Positions 1 to 8,630 of a stretch of DNA of 31,731 nucleotides are shown piece after piece. Made by a program: the position numbers and the translations under genes. This stretch comes from DALYJJ01 sp031969915 (lineage in GTDB: Bacteria > Acidobacteriota > Terriglobia > Bryobacterales > Bryobacteraceae), in contig DALYJJ010000067.1 of NCBI GenBank assembly GCA_031969915.1, positions 1 through 31,731 of the forward strand, read 5' to 3'. The notes under the pieces are model-generated. The model was not told the DNA's origin. It saw only the letters and a program-made list of their open reading frames with translations, and searched no databases. Position 1 is the stretch's first letter; every line of letters begins with the position of its first letter.

Positions 1-2
1 AC

Positions 3-1382
3 CTCTTCGCTCGCATTCGCCGCGCCGCGGCGTACCTGGACGGTGCGCAGAACGCCGAGGGCAACGTCGATCTCCTCACCACCAACTTCAATTCGCCTCC
101 GGACACAGCCTTCGTGTGCCACCTTGCCGCGCAGGCCGCCCTGCTGGCCCGGCGCGCGGGCGCCTCCGAAATCGAAGCCGCGCTCGAAGGCTTTCTCCGC
201 CGCGCCGGCGGCGCTCTCGCCTCGGGGGGCGTCCACACGCCCAACCATCGCTGGGTTGTCTGCCAGGCCCTCGCCCAACTCCACGAACTGTACCCCGACC
301 CGCGCTACCCCCGCCGCATCGATCAGTGGCTCGCCGAAGGAATCGACATCGACCAGGACGGCCAGTATGACGAGCGCTCCACCACCATCTACAACCCGGT
401 CACCAATCGCGCCCTGATCGTGACCGCGGTAAAACAGAAGCGTCCCGAATTGTTCGATCCGGTTCGCCGCAACCTGGACGCTCTGCTCTACCTTCTCCAC
501 CCGGGCGGCGAGGTAGTCACCGAGATCTCCCGCCGCCAGGATCAGTACCTCCCCGGAGATGCCGGTCGCTCCTGGTTCGCGCTCCGCTACATGGCCGCCA
601 AGGACGGCAACGGCCAGTGGATGACCCTCGCCCGCCAGTTGGAAGAGCGCTTCGCCACCCTGCCCGACGTAATGGAATTCGCCGAACTCCGCGCTCCGGG
701 CCCCACGCCCGCCGCCCTTCCGGAGAACTACGAACGCACCTTTTCCGCCGCGCGCATCCATCGCATCCGCCGCGGACGCACCAGCGCCACCATCCTTCTC
801 GCCAACGGCGACAGCCTTCTCTTCACGCTCCGCCGCGGCGATGCCGTCATCGGCGGCGTGCGCTTCGCGTCCGCGTTTTTCGGGAAAGCCCAGTTCGTGC
901 CCACCGCCGCCGAACGGTCCGGCCGCGGCTGGCGCCTCTCGCAGGATCTGGAGGGCCCGTACTTCCAGCCCCTCGAAGATCGAAAGGTCGCCGCCGGTGA
1001 ATGGGAGCGGGTGCGGCCGCTTCGCCGTCAGACCGAGGTCGCCCGGCTGCGACAGGTCGCGGAGATTCAGGAAACGCAGCGCGGCCTGCGCCTGCGCGTG
1101 CAGGTCGAAGGCGCCGATCGGGTGCCGCTGGCCATTGAGATCAACGTGCGCGAAGGGGTTCGCATCGAAGGAGCCCGCCCGCTCTCGCCCGGTGTTTTTC
1201 TCCTGGAGCAGGGCGTCGCCACCCTCCGCGCGGGCACGGACGCCATCCGCATCGGCCCGGGTGCGGCCCCTCACCAGTACGTCTCCGTCCGCGGCGCGCT
1301 TCCCCGCATCCCGGGACAGACTCTATATCTCACCGGGTACACGCCCTTCGATCACACCATTGACTTCGAGGCTCTGGCGTAA
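3..1382 (+). CDS. Heparinase/alginate-lyase-like hypothetical protein (5' partial)
   Basis: The reading frame is open from the left edge, so the true start lies upstream; 459 residues are visible. The visible N-terminal half is rich in helix-forming segments with aromatic and histidine clusters (HTPNHRWVVCQAL, IYNPVTNRALI, GDAGRSWFALRYMA), the style of an alpha/alpha-toroid. The C-terminal part, from about residue 240, is beta-rich (SATILLANGDSLLFTLRRGD, GLRLRVQVEGAD). A toroid followed by a beta-sandwich is the architecture of heparinase II/III and related polysaccharide lyases, so a role in sugar or polysaccharide breakdown is possible. I see no family-specific catalytic signature. The segment GIDIDQDGQYDERSTTIYNP could be useful for a database search. 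The function is uncertain; the reading frame is not, since it is long, has consistent high-GC codon use and ends in TAA just before a strong promoter. Confidence 0.75.
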   Translation, partial: LFARIRRAAAYLDGAQNAEGNVDLLTTNFNSPPDTAFVCHLAAQAALLARRAGASEIEAALEGFLRRAGGALASGGVHTPNHRWVVCQALAQLHELYPDPRYPRRIDQWLAEGIDIDQDGQYDERSTTIYNPVTNRALIVTAVKQKRPELFDPVRRNLDALLYLLHPGGEVVTEISRRQDQYLPGDAGRSWFALRYMAAKDGNGQWMTLARQLEERFATLPDVMEFAELRAPGPTPAALPENYERTFSAARIHRIRRGRTSATILLANGDSLLFTLRRGDAVIGGVRFASAFFGKAQFVPTAAERSGRGWRLSQDLEGPYFQPLEDRKVAAGEWERVRPLRRQTEVARLRQVAEIQETQRGLRLRVQVEGADRVPLAIEINVREGVRIEGARPLSPGVFLLEQGVATLRAGTDAIRIGPGAAPHQYVSVRGALPRIPGQTLYLTGYTPFDHTIDFEALA

Positions 1383-1403
1383 CCGTCCCGATACACAGCG
1401 CTG

Positions 1404-1432
1404 TTGACAGCCTACGGTCCGGTGAGTAGTAT
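1404..1432 (+). promoter_or_regulatory. Strong sigma-70-type promoter of the mini-gene
   Basis: TTGACA (1404-1409) is a perfect -35 box. It is followed after exactly 17 bases by TAGTAT (1427-1432), a 4/6 match to the -10 consensus. The predicted transcription start is near 1439, a few bases before the block complementary to 16S rRNA. It is among the best consensus promoters I see in the window and stands apart from the end of the upstream gene by about 20 bases. Confidence 0.7.
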
Positions 1433-1468
1433 GAAAACATCACTGAGAAAGGAGGTGGTCCAGACTAG

Positions 1469-1519
1469 ATGAGTACTGGTAGTAGCAATAATCCACAGCG
1501 CGAGGTGGCCGACTGTTAA
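1469..1519 (+). CDS. 16-residue ORF in the mini-transcript
   Basis: ATG at 1469 opens a 16-codon frame (MSTGSSNNPQREVADC) ending in TAA. It is Ser/Asn-rich with a C-terminal cysteine. The extended Shine-Dalgarno block at 1446-1463 lies directly upstream. The distance from the AGGAGG core to the ATG is about 13 bases, longer than the optimum, so translation is plausible but not assured. The stop codon sits inside the first predicted hairpin. Codon use (AGT, ACT, GGT, AAT) is much less GC-rich than in the neighbouring genes, which suggests constraint on the RNA or a non-standard origin. No known peptide family is recognised. Confidence 0.35.
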   Translation: MSTGSSNNPQREVADC

Positions 1520-1630
1520 AGTCGCCGTTCTGAAGTTGGGGCCTCGTTTCAGTGACGAGCCAAGGTTCATGTGGACCGGTCGCTGAGCGCTGAGCAACAG
1601 CCGTAAGGATTTCCTTTGGCTACCAGAAAG

Positions 1631-1665
1631 ACCCCCGCCCGTCGGGATGACGGCCGGGGGTTTTT
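1631..1665 (+). terminator. Intrinsic terminator of the mini-gene
   Basis: The 13-bp arms 1631-1643 (ACCCCCGCCCGTC) and 1649-1661 pair with a single mismatch around a 5-base loop, followed directly by a T run (1661-1665). This is a textbook factor-independent terminator. Confidence 0.85.
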
Positions 1666-1737
1666 CGTTTTCGTGGGGCGCCCCCAGGCTGGGATTGGCT
1701 ACGCTCCGTCTGCTACTTTGCGCCGCGATGATTTCAC

Positions 1738-1766
1738 TTGCCGTGGCGTCGAAGGGCAGTTACTCT
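1738..1766 (+). promoter_or_regulatory. Possible promoter for the 153-aa gene
   Basis: TTGCCG (1738-1743) and TACTCT (1761-1766) are separated by 17 bases. Both match the consensus only partly. The position, after the mini-gene terminator and 44 bases before the ATG at 1810, supports it weakly. Confidence 0.3.
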
Positions 1767-1809
1767 TTACCGTGCCGGATGCAACCCAATTGAGGAGGTA
1801 AAGGAGCGA

Positions 1810-2271
1810 ATGCCACGACCGTATCCACCCATGTCGAACAATCAGGCTCTCGCCGCCGCGGCCAATGACGCCCATAATCACTGGGGCGGCGGGGGAGGAG
1901 TCCACAACTGTGGCAACCAGGGCACGGAGTACATCACTTATGCCCAAGCCTTAGCGGTGAAGAACAGTTGGATTCAAGCGGGTGGCGGAGCCATGATGGT
2001 GGGCGGCGTCAATTACAACCGGACGGCTTGCGATTCCCAATCCGCGATCGGCTACGAGATCGATCTCAAGCTGAATCCGGGCGGCCTGGCGGCAGCGTTC
2101 AACTACCACATCGCGATCGACACGCAAGTGGTCGAGCTGCCGCCTCAACCGAAGATCGATTCGCAGAAGGACTCCTGGCGAATTGTGAACAACTTGAGAA
2201 AACAGGAGTACAGGGACCGGCACGGCGGTTCCACGACGGGCTACTTCGATTTGCCCTTCAAGCCCTGGTAG
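1810..2271 (+). CDS. Unrecognised 153-aa protein
   Basis: The start is ATG at 1810, preceded by two Shine-Dalgarno-like blocks, AGGAGG (1793-1798) and AAGGAG (1801-1806); the same frame opens earlier, but those upstream residues are arginine-rich and have no ribosome site. No signal peptide or membrane segment is visible. The N-terminal third carries a five-glycine run followed by a Cys (HWGGGGGVHNCGNQGTEY). The middle has a second glycine patch (AGGGAMMVGGVNYN), and residues from about 75 onward (GYEIDLKLNPGG, FNYHIAIDTQVVELPP) look like beta strands. I do not recognise a family. Its last 31 bases overlap tail-to-tail with hypF on the other strand. Base composition is less GC-rich than in the neighbours. 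It could be a small beta-rich cytoplasmic or non-classically exported protein. Confidence 0.7.
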   Translation: MPRPYPPMSNNQALAAAANDAHNHWGGGGGVHNCGNQGTEYITYAQALAVKNSWIQAGGGAMMVGGVNYNRTACDSQSAIGYEIDLKLNPGGLAAAFNYHIAIDTQVVELPPQPKIDSQKDSWRIVNNLRKQEYRDRHGGSTTGYFDLPFKPW

Positions 2272-4538
2272 TCCGATTCGTTCGCCCGCAGGCGCGCCAG
2301 GACCACGGCGGCCTGGCCGAGCGAAAGCCCGCCGTCGTTGGGCGGAACCCGCCGATGCAGCAGCAGGTGGAATCCATGGCTGCGGAGCAATGGCGCGGCG
2401 AGGCGCAGCAGGAGCACGTTCTGGAAGACGCCGCCGCTGAGGGCTACGGTCTCGATCCCCGTTTCCTCGCGCGCGCGAAGCGAGAGATCGAGAATCAACC
2501 CTGCAACGGCGGCGTGAAAGCGCCATGCCAGACCGCGCACATCCGCGCCCGCCGCGCGTTCCACAATGAGCGCAGCAAGCAACGGCGCGGGGTCGATCTC
2601 GATGGGCCCTCCACCGGAAAGCGCCCACGGCGGCGGCGGAGCTTCCCCGGGCTCGGCCATGGCTTCCAACTCGAGCGCGGCCTGGCCCTCGTAAGAAACC
2701 GTGCCGGGCAGCCCGAGTAGCACGGCGACCGCATCGAACAGGCGGCCCATGCTGCTGGTGGACACGGTGTTGATGCTCCGCCCGATCTGGCGTTCGAGCA
2801 CCGCCGCTTCGGCCGGCGGGATGGGCAGCGCCGCTCTCAGGTTGGCCGCACGCAGGTGCGCAAAGGCCGTGCGGTAGGGGCGCCGGATGGCGGCGTCGCC
2901 TCCCGGCAGCGGGATGTAGCGCAGGTGCGCGTAGCGTTCGAACTCGCGGTAGCCGGCGAGGAGCACTTCCCCGCCCCAGATGGCGCCATCCGGACCGTAG
3001 CCGGTACCGTCGAATGCGAAAGCGATGACGCGCTCCCCATCGGGCACCCCGTTCTCCGCCATGACGGCGGCGGCGTGGGCGTGGTGGTGCTGCACTTCGA
3101 TGCACGGGACGCCGCGCTCGCGGGCCTGCCGCCGCGCCCATTGTGACGACAGATAGCCGGGATGCAGATCCGCGGCGATAGCCGAAGGGCGAATATCGAA
3201 GAGCCTCTGATAGTGGGCGGAGGCGCTTTCGTAGGCGGCGAGTGTTTCCAGGCTCTCCATGTCGCCGATGTGTTGGCTCACATAGGCGCGGTTGGCCTGA
3301 GTCAGACAGAACGTGGCCTTCAGCTCTCCGCCGGCGGCGAAGACCGGCGGGCCCTCAAAGGGCAGCGCCACCGGATACGGCGCATAGCCGCGCGAGCGGC
3401 GAATGGGCAGTTCCCGGCCTTCGAAGAGGCGGACCACGGAGTCGTCGGCCACCTGGTGGATCTGCCGGTTGTGCAGCAGGAAACCGTCGGCCAGCGGGGC
3501 GAGTCGCTCCAAGGCCTCTTGATTGTCGCGAGCGATCGGTTCGTCACTGCGATTGCCGGAGGTCATCACCAGCGGAACTGCGTCCATCAGCAGTTCGTGC
3601 AGCGGTGTGTAGGGGAGCATCAGGCCGAGGTAGCGATGGCCGGGTGCGACCAACGGAGACAACGCCGCGCCGGGCTTCGCGGCGAGCAGCAGGATGGGCC
3701 GCTGCGGCGAGGCGAGGAGCGCGGCCTCGTCGTCGCTCACTTCGCAGAGACGCCGGGCGGCGGCGAGATCGGGAACCATCACGGCGAACGGCTTGCCGGC
3801 CCGGCCTTTTCGTTCGCGCAAGCGGCGCAGGGCGCCATCGTTGGCCGCGTCGCAGGCGAGGTGGAATCCGCCGAGTCCTTTGACGGCGACGATGGCGCCC
3901 TCACGAATCGCCCGCTTCGCAGCGAGCAACGCGGCTTCACCCTCGGCGGCGGCGCTTTCACCTGCGGCTGCGAACTCGAGACGCGGGCCACAATCGGGGC
4001 AAGCCGTCGGCTCGGCGTGAAAGCGCCGGTTAGAGGGATCGCGGTATTCGGCGTCGCAGTCAGCGCACATGGGAAAAGCGGCCATCGTGGTGAAGGGCCG
4101 GTCGTAGGGCAGGGCGCGGATGATCGTGAAACGAGGGCCGCAGTGCGTGCAGTTCAGGAACGGGTAGCGGTACCGGCGATCGGCCGGGTGAAAGAGTTCG
4201 CGGAGGCAGGCGCCGCAGATGCCGAGGTCCGCGGGTATGGAAGTGGAGATCGACTGGCCGCCGCCGCTCTCCTCGATGCGGAAATCGGCTTCGCCGGCGT
4301 CGAGTTCGCGCGGCTCGGCGGTGAGCGACTCAATCGCGGCGAGCGGCGGCGGATGGGCAGTGAGGGCGCCGGCGAAGGCGTCCAGAGCCTCCGGCGAGCC
4401 CTGCGCTTCGATCTCCACCCCCAGGGCGGAATTACGCACTCGCCCGGTGAGGCCGAGCCGGGTGGCGAGCGTGTACACGAACGGGCGAAACCCCACCCCT
4501 TGGACAACGCCGCAAACGAGGAAGTACCGGCGCAGCAT
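2241..4538 (-). CDS. hypF: Carbamoyltransferase HypF, [NiFe]-hydrogenase maturation
   Basis: HypF makes the carbamoyl-adenylate from carbamoyl phosphate and ATP and passes the carbamoyl group to HypE, where it becomes the cyanide ligand of the [NiFe] active site. The 765-aa length and domain order are typical. An acylphosphatase domain comes first (VVQGVGFRPF, residues 11-20), then two zinc fingers (Cys108/111/130/133 and Cys158/161/180/183), a YrdC/Sua5-like domain (about 205-385), and a Kae1-like C-terminal domain with the HHHAHA metal motif and ALSGGVFQN. ATG at 4538 is chosen because it places the acylphosphatase motif normally and lies 7 bases after the hypE stop; the open frame continues upstream through hypE but does not look like coding sequence. 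It is the last gene of the hyp operon. Confidence in the function is very high. Confidence 0.97.
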   Translation of the reverse strand: MLRRYFLVCGVVQGVGFRPFVYTLATRLGLTGRVRNSALGVEIEAQGSPEALDAFAGALTAHPPPLAAIESLTAEPRELDAGEADFRIEESGGGQSISTSIPADLGICGACLRELFHPADRRYRYPFLNCTHCGPRFTIIRALPYDRPFTTMAAFPMCADCDAEYRDPSNRRFHAEPTACPDCGPRLEFAAAGESAAAEGEAALLAAKRAIREGAIVAVKGLGGFHLACDAANDGALRRLRERKGRAGKPFAVMVPDLAAARRLCEVSDDEAALLASPQRPILLLAAKPGAALSPLVAPGHRYLGLMLPYTPLHELLMDAVPLVMTSGNRSDEPIARDNQEALERLAPLADGFLLHNRQIHQVADDSVVRLFEGRELPIRRSRGYAPYPVALPFEGPPVFAAGGELKATFCLTQANRAYVSQHIGDMESLETLAAYESASAHYQRLFDIRPSAIAADLHPGYLSSQWARRQARERGVPCIEVQHHHAHAAAVMAENGVPDGERVIAFAFDGTGYGPDGAIWGGEVLLAGYREFERYAHLRYIPLPGGDAAIRRPYRTAFAHLRAANLRAALPIPPAEAAVLERQIGRSINTVSTSSMGRLFDAVAVLLGLPGTVSYEGQAALELEAMAEPGEAPPPPWALSGGGPIEIDPAPLLAALIVERAAGADVRGLAWRFHAAVAGLILDLSLRAREETGIETVALSGGVFQNVLLLRLAAPLLRSHGFHLLLHRRVPPNDGGLSLGQAAVVLARLRANESDYQGLKGKSK

Positions 4539-4545
4539 GCACGGC

Positions 4546-5582
4546 TCAACAGATGCGCGGCAACTGCTCGCCGAGCTGCCGGGGCACGATCCGCGTGGCC
4601 CCGATGGCGGTGGTGCAGGCGAGCGTGCCCGCCGGGCCCTCGGTGACTGTGCCGATGATCCGCGCCTCCGCGCCGAGCGGATGCGCGTGCATTCGGGCGA
4701 GCACTGCGGCCGCGTCCGCGGGCGCGACGACGGCGGTGAGCTTGCCCTCGTTGGCGACATGCAGCGGATCGAGCCCCAGGAGTTCACACGCCCCTTGGAC
4801 CTCGGGCCGCACGGGCAGTTGCCGCTCGTCGAGAAGGATGCCCACGCCCGCCGCCAGTGCGATCTCCTGCAGGGACGCCGCCAGGCCGCCGCGCGTCGGG
4901 TCGCGCATCATGCGAACGGCGCCGGGGACTTCCAGCATGCGGGCCACCAGCCCGTGAAGCGGTGCACAGTCACTCACGATCGGGCTTTCGAAAGAGAGCC
5001 CTTCGCGCACACTCATGATCGCCATACCATGGTCGCCGATGGTTCCGGACAGAAGCACGGCATCGCCGGGCCGAACTTGTCGAGGACCGAGGAGGAGTCC
5101 CTCGGGGACGAGGCCCACGCCTGCGGTGTTGATGTAGACGCCGTCACCGTGGCCCCGCTCGACTACTTTCGTGTCGCCCGTCACGATGGCTACGCCGGCG
5201 GCGCGGGCGGCGGCGGCCATGCGCTGCACGATGCCGCCCAGAGCGTCCAGGGCAAGCCCCTCTTCGAGAATGAAACCGGCGGTGAGGTAGAGGGGCCGCG
5301 CGCCGTTCATTGCCAGGTCGTTCACCGTTCCATTGATCGCAAGGTCGCCGATGGAGCCGCCGGGGAAGACCAGGGGCCGCACGACAAAGGAGTCGGTGGA
5401 GAGGGCGATGCGTCCGGCAGGAAGAGGGACGACGGCCGAATCGCCGAGGATCTCCAGGGCGGGATTGCGGAACGCCGGCAGGAACAGATGTTCCACCAAT
5501 TCGGTGGAGAGCGCGCCGCCCCCGCCGTGCGCGAGTACGATGCGCGGATAGTCGCGAAGCGGGAGCGGGCAGGACCAATCGC

Positions 5583-5586
<4 letters not shown>
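4546..5586 (-). CDS. hypE: HypE, cyanide-ligand synthesis for [NiFe] hydrogenase
   Basis: HypE (PurM/AIR-synthase fold) dehydrates its S-carbamoylated C-terminal cysteine to a thiocyanate and delivers CN to iron on the HypC-HypD complex. The 346-aa protein shows the AHGGGG motif near residue 20, the STDSFVV and GTVNDLAMNGA segments of the ATP-binding half, and VTGDTKVVERGHGDG. It ends in PRIC, with the modifiable cysteine as the very last residue, so it should be functional. ATG at 5586 overlaps the hypD stop by 4 bases (ATGA-type), implying translational coupling, and hypF follows 7 bases after the stop. Confidence 0.97.
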
Positions 5587-6676
<1,090 letters not shown>

Positions 6677-6680
<4 letters not shown>

Positions 6681-7360
6681 GGATGCGCTTCCTCACCGCG
6701 CCGGGCGGCCCGCCCTTCCACCAGGGAGTCGATCCATTGGTCAATCCCGCTGCCCATCTTGGCGCTCACCCGGTGCACGCCGATGCCGGGGCGGACGGCC
6801 TGCAGGGCGGCGCGGGCGGCGGCCTCATCGAATTCACAGGCTTCGGCGAGGTCGATCTTGGTCAGCAGGGCGGTGTCCGCGGAGTTGAACAGAGTGGGGT
6901 ACTTGAGCGGCTTGTCCTCGCCCTCGGTAACCGAGAGGAGCGCCACCCGGAGGTCTTCTCCGAGATCGTAGCTGGACGGGCAAACCAGGTTGCCGACATT
7001 CTCGATGAACAGAAAATCGAAGCGCGCGAGATCCCAGCCTTCCAGATGCGCGGCGATCATCTCCGCCTCCAGGTGGCAGCGATTGACGGTGTTGATCTGC
7101 CGGACGGCGGCGCCGGAGGCGGCGATGCGGCGGGCGTCATTGTCGGTGGCCAGATCGCCGGTAAGGGCGGCCACCTGAAGACCGCGTTCGCGCATCCGGC
7201 GGAGCGTGACTTCGAGCAGCCGCGTCTTGCCGGCGCCGGGGCTTGAAACCAGGTTCAGCGTATACAGGCCCTGGGCCTGGAGGCGCAAACGGAGCGCACG
7301 CGCCAGTTCGTCGTTCTTGTTGAGGACGCCCTTACGGATTTCCAGGACCCGGGTTGTCAT
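6677..7360 (-). CDS. hypB: HypB, nickel-inserting GTPase
   Basis: HypB is a SIMIBI GTPase that works with HypA to put nickel into the hydrogenase large subunit. The 227-aa protein has the P-loop SSPGAGKT (about residues 39-46), the metal-site pair Cys95-His96 (NRCHLEAEM), a further Cys127 in NLVCPSSYDLGE and the base motif TKID. It has no histidine-rich N-terminal extension and no N-terminal CXXCGC motif, so it lacks the nickel-storage or high-affinity Ni sites of some HypB proteins. ATG at 7360 is preceded by GGAGG and gives a standard N-terminus; the frame is open upstream inside hypA. It overlaps the end of hypA by 29 bases and ends on the hypD start codon. Confidence 0.96.
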
Positions 7361-7712
7361 CGTCCTCCACTTCGATCTCAACCGATTCCAGGTCGAGTTC
7401 TTTTCCCCGGCGGAGGCCGCCGCAAAGTTCGCCGCACACGGGGCACACCAAGATGAGCTCCGGTCCGGCCTCCCGTTCCTCCTGGCAGCGGCCACAGTAG
7501 ACCACGGCCGGAACCTCCTGAATCCGAAGGACGGAATTGGACAGGAGCGTGCCTTCAGTTGCTATACCGTAACAGAATTCGAGGGCATCCCGCACCACTC
7601 CGGAAAGAGCACCGAGGCGAAGATGGACGGCGGTAACGCGGCGGACGCCCGAGCGGGGCAGTGAGGCGAGAGCGGTCTCGACGAGAGCGTGTGCGATGGA
7701 GAGTTCGTGCAA
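7332..7712 (-). CDS. hypA: HypA, nickel metallochaperone
   Basis: HypA binds nickel through its N-terminal Met-His and delivers it with HypB. The 126-aa protein begins M-H-E-L-S-I-A-H, as the family requires, and has the two zinc-site pairs CGRC (about residue 73) and CPVC (about residue 90), followed by a third cysteine pair in GELCGG. The start codon is TTG at 7710-7712; the invariant MHE sequence fixes this start despite the rare codon. The C-terminus is acidic (IEVEDDDN). It is the first gene of the hyp operon, only 34 bases downstream of a tadE-like gene on the same strand, so read-through from the Tad genes is possible. Confidence 0.95.
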   Translation of the reverse strand: MHELSIAHALVETALASLPRSGVRRVTAVHLRLGALSGVVRDALEFCYGIATEGTLLSNSVLRIQEVPAVVYCGRCQEEREAGPELILVCPVCGELCGGLRRGKELDLESVEIEVEDDDNPGPGNP

Positions 7713-7746
7713 CCTACCGACTACTGTACGCCGCCGCTGCGTTCGG

Positions 7747-8184
7747 CTAGGGGACTTCGAGCGGCATCGTGACCTGCACCGGTATGCCCGCCAACCCCTT
7801 GAAGAAGGGCGTCACAGTGGCGAAATTGTAGCCGGATATCTTCACGCGCACACGCGCCGCATTGGTGTTTTGGCCGGTAATGGCGACCTCGACCTGGCTG
7901 GATTTCAGGCCGAAGAACGGTTTCGGCGTCGTTCCCGACGCGATCGTGGACTTGCCGTACAGCACGATGTTTGTGATGGCGGTCGCATTCAGGATCTGCA
8001 CTCCACCGGAGCGGGTGGCAAAGCGGACCCGTTCCGCCAGGGACTGGTGAATGAAGAGAAACTGCGCCAGGTCGATCACCGACAACAGCAGAAACAGAAA
8101 GGTGACCGTGGTCAACGCAGCTTCCACCAGAACGGCGCCGCGTTGGCCGGGGCGCCTGCCGGCGTGAGGATTAGGCGGGAGCAT
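7747..8184 (-). CDS. TadE-like minor pseudopilin
   Basis: A 145-aa protein with a type-IV-prepilin-like N-terminus: a basic leader (PHAGRRPGQRG), then AVLVEAALTTVTFLFLLLSV. The glycine precedes a hydrophobic helix with glutamate at position +5, as in TadE/TadF substrates of prepilin peptidase. The rest (about 100 residues) is a beta-rich exported domain. TadE-like proteins are minor components of Flp/Tad pili. ATG at 8184 overlaps the end of the preceding tadE-like gene by 14 bases, which indicates one operon with the two genes upstream. No Tad ATPase or secretin lies in the window. Confidence 0.88.
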   Translation of the reverse strand: MLPPNPHAGRRPGQRGAVLVEAALTTVTFLFLLLSVIDLAQFLFIHQSLAERVRFATRSGGVQILNATAITNIVLYGKSTIASGTTPKPFFGLKSSQVEVAITGQNTNAARVRVKISGYNFATVTPFFKGLAGIPVQVTMPLEVP

Positions 8185-8623
8185 AGCGTCCTATGTAAGG
8201 GAACCAACACACGGGCGTGTTGAGAACGATGTTCCCCATCGCTTTCAGCGTGTAGTTCTTCATGCCCACTCGAATGCGGGCCGGCACGCCCATTTCAAAC
8301 ACCGCCACTACCTCGATATTGGCCGTCGTCAGTCCGGGAGCCAGGGGCGTCGTGCCACCGGCGATGTCGCCGTACACCACCAGGTTCTTGACGCGATCCT
8401 GGAATTGCGTGGTCGGCGTGGAGGTCAGTGACTCGTAGGTCTCCACCGACGCATAGCGCGCGCCGGCGCGCACCGCGTTGACCAGCCGGTTGTAGACGAA
8501 GAAGCTGTAACCGAAGTGGAAAGTCCCATAAAGCAGCGGGAACAGTAAGGTGAAGCTCAGGGCAAACTCTACGATCGCGTTGCCCCGGCGGTTGTTGCGG
8601 TTACGGCGAAGAAGGGATCTCAT
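8171..8623 (-). CDS. TadE-like minor pseudopilin
   Basis: A 150-aa protein with a basic leader (RRNRNNRRG) followed by NAIVEFALSFTLLFPLLYG, i.e. Gly before the processing site and Glu at +5 of the hydrophobic helix, the signature of TadE pseudopilins. The segment after the helix (NRLVNAVRAGARYASVETY) is typical of TadE: a helical linker before a small exported domain. It sits 7 bases after the TadG-like gene and overlaps the next tadE-like gene by 14 bases. The two TadE-like proteins have clearly different C-terminal domains and are not a recent duplication. Confidence 0.9.
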   Translation of the reverse strand: MRSLLRRNRNNRRGNAIVEFALSFTLLFPLLYGTFHFGYSFFVYNRLVNAVRAGARYASVETYESLTSTPTTQFQDRVKNLVVYGDIAGGTTPLAPGLTTANIEVVAVFEMGVPARIRVGMKNYTLKAMGNIVLNTPVCWFPYIGRYAPA

Positions 8624-8630
8624 GGCGAAT

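Larger units (their letters stand above)
1439..1665 (+). ncRNA. Candidate small structured transcript with 16S-3'-end-complementary block
   Basis: A promoter and an intrinsic terminator delimit a transcript of about 225 nt. Near its 5' end, AGAAAGGAGGTGGTCCAG (1446-1463) can pair with the canonical 3' end of bacterial 16S rRNA over all 18 positions; the one difference from the exact complement (G for A) gives a G-U pair. A 16-codon ORF follows at 1469. Three hairpins can be drawn by eye: 1507-1526 (GGC-c-GACT with AGTCGCC, over the ORF stop), 1540-1561 (GGC-c-TCGT with ACGAGCC) and 1600-1620 (GCC..AAGGA with TCCTT.GGC). The first two share the same one-base C bulge. I do not recognise an Rfam family. 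It may be a leader-type mini-mRNA, a regulatory RNA acting on the ribosome, or a dual-function RNA. Confidence 0.55.

Noticed and set aside
1431..1472. A 13-codon frame starting at ATG 1431 (M-K-T-S-L-R-K-E-V-V-Q-T-R)
   Set aside because: Its start codon overlaps the -10 box at 1427-1432, so it would not be on the transcript.
1729..1794. Short upstream frame from ATG 1729 ending in TGA just before the 153-aa gene's ribosome site
   Set aside because: No Shine-Dalgarno sequence precedes it and it overlaps the candidate promoter; nothing distinguishes it from chance.
3162..4646. Long open frame on the plus strand opposite hypF
   Set aside because: It is antisense to a motif-complete hypF and its translation has no coherent domain; open antisense frames are expected at this GC content.
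7713..7746. Terminator or strong promoter between the tad genes and hypA
   Set aside because: The 34-base gap shows neither a stem with T-run nor a recognisable -35/-10 pair on the minus strand.
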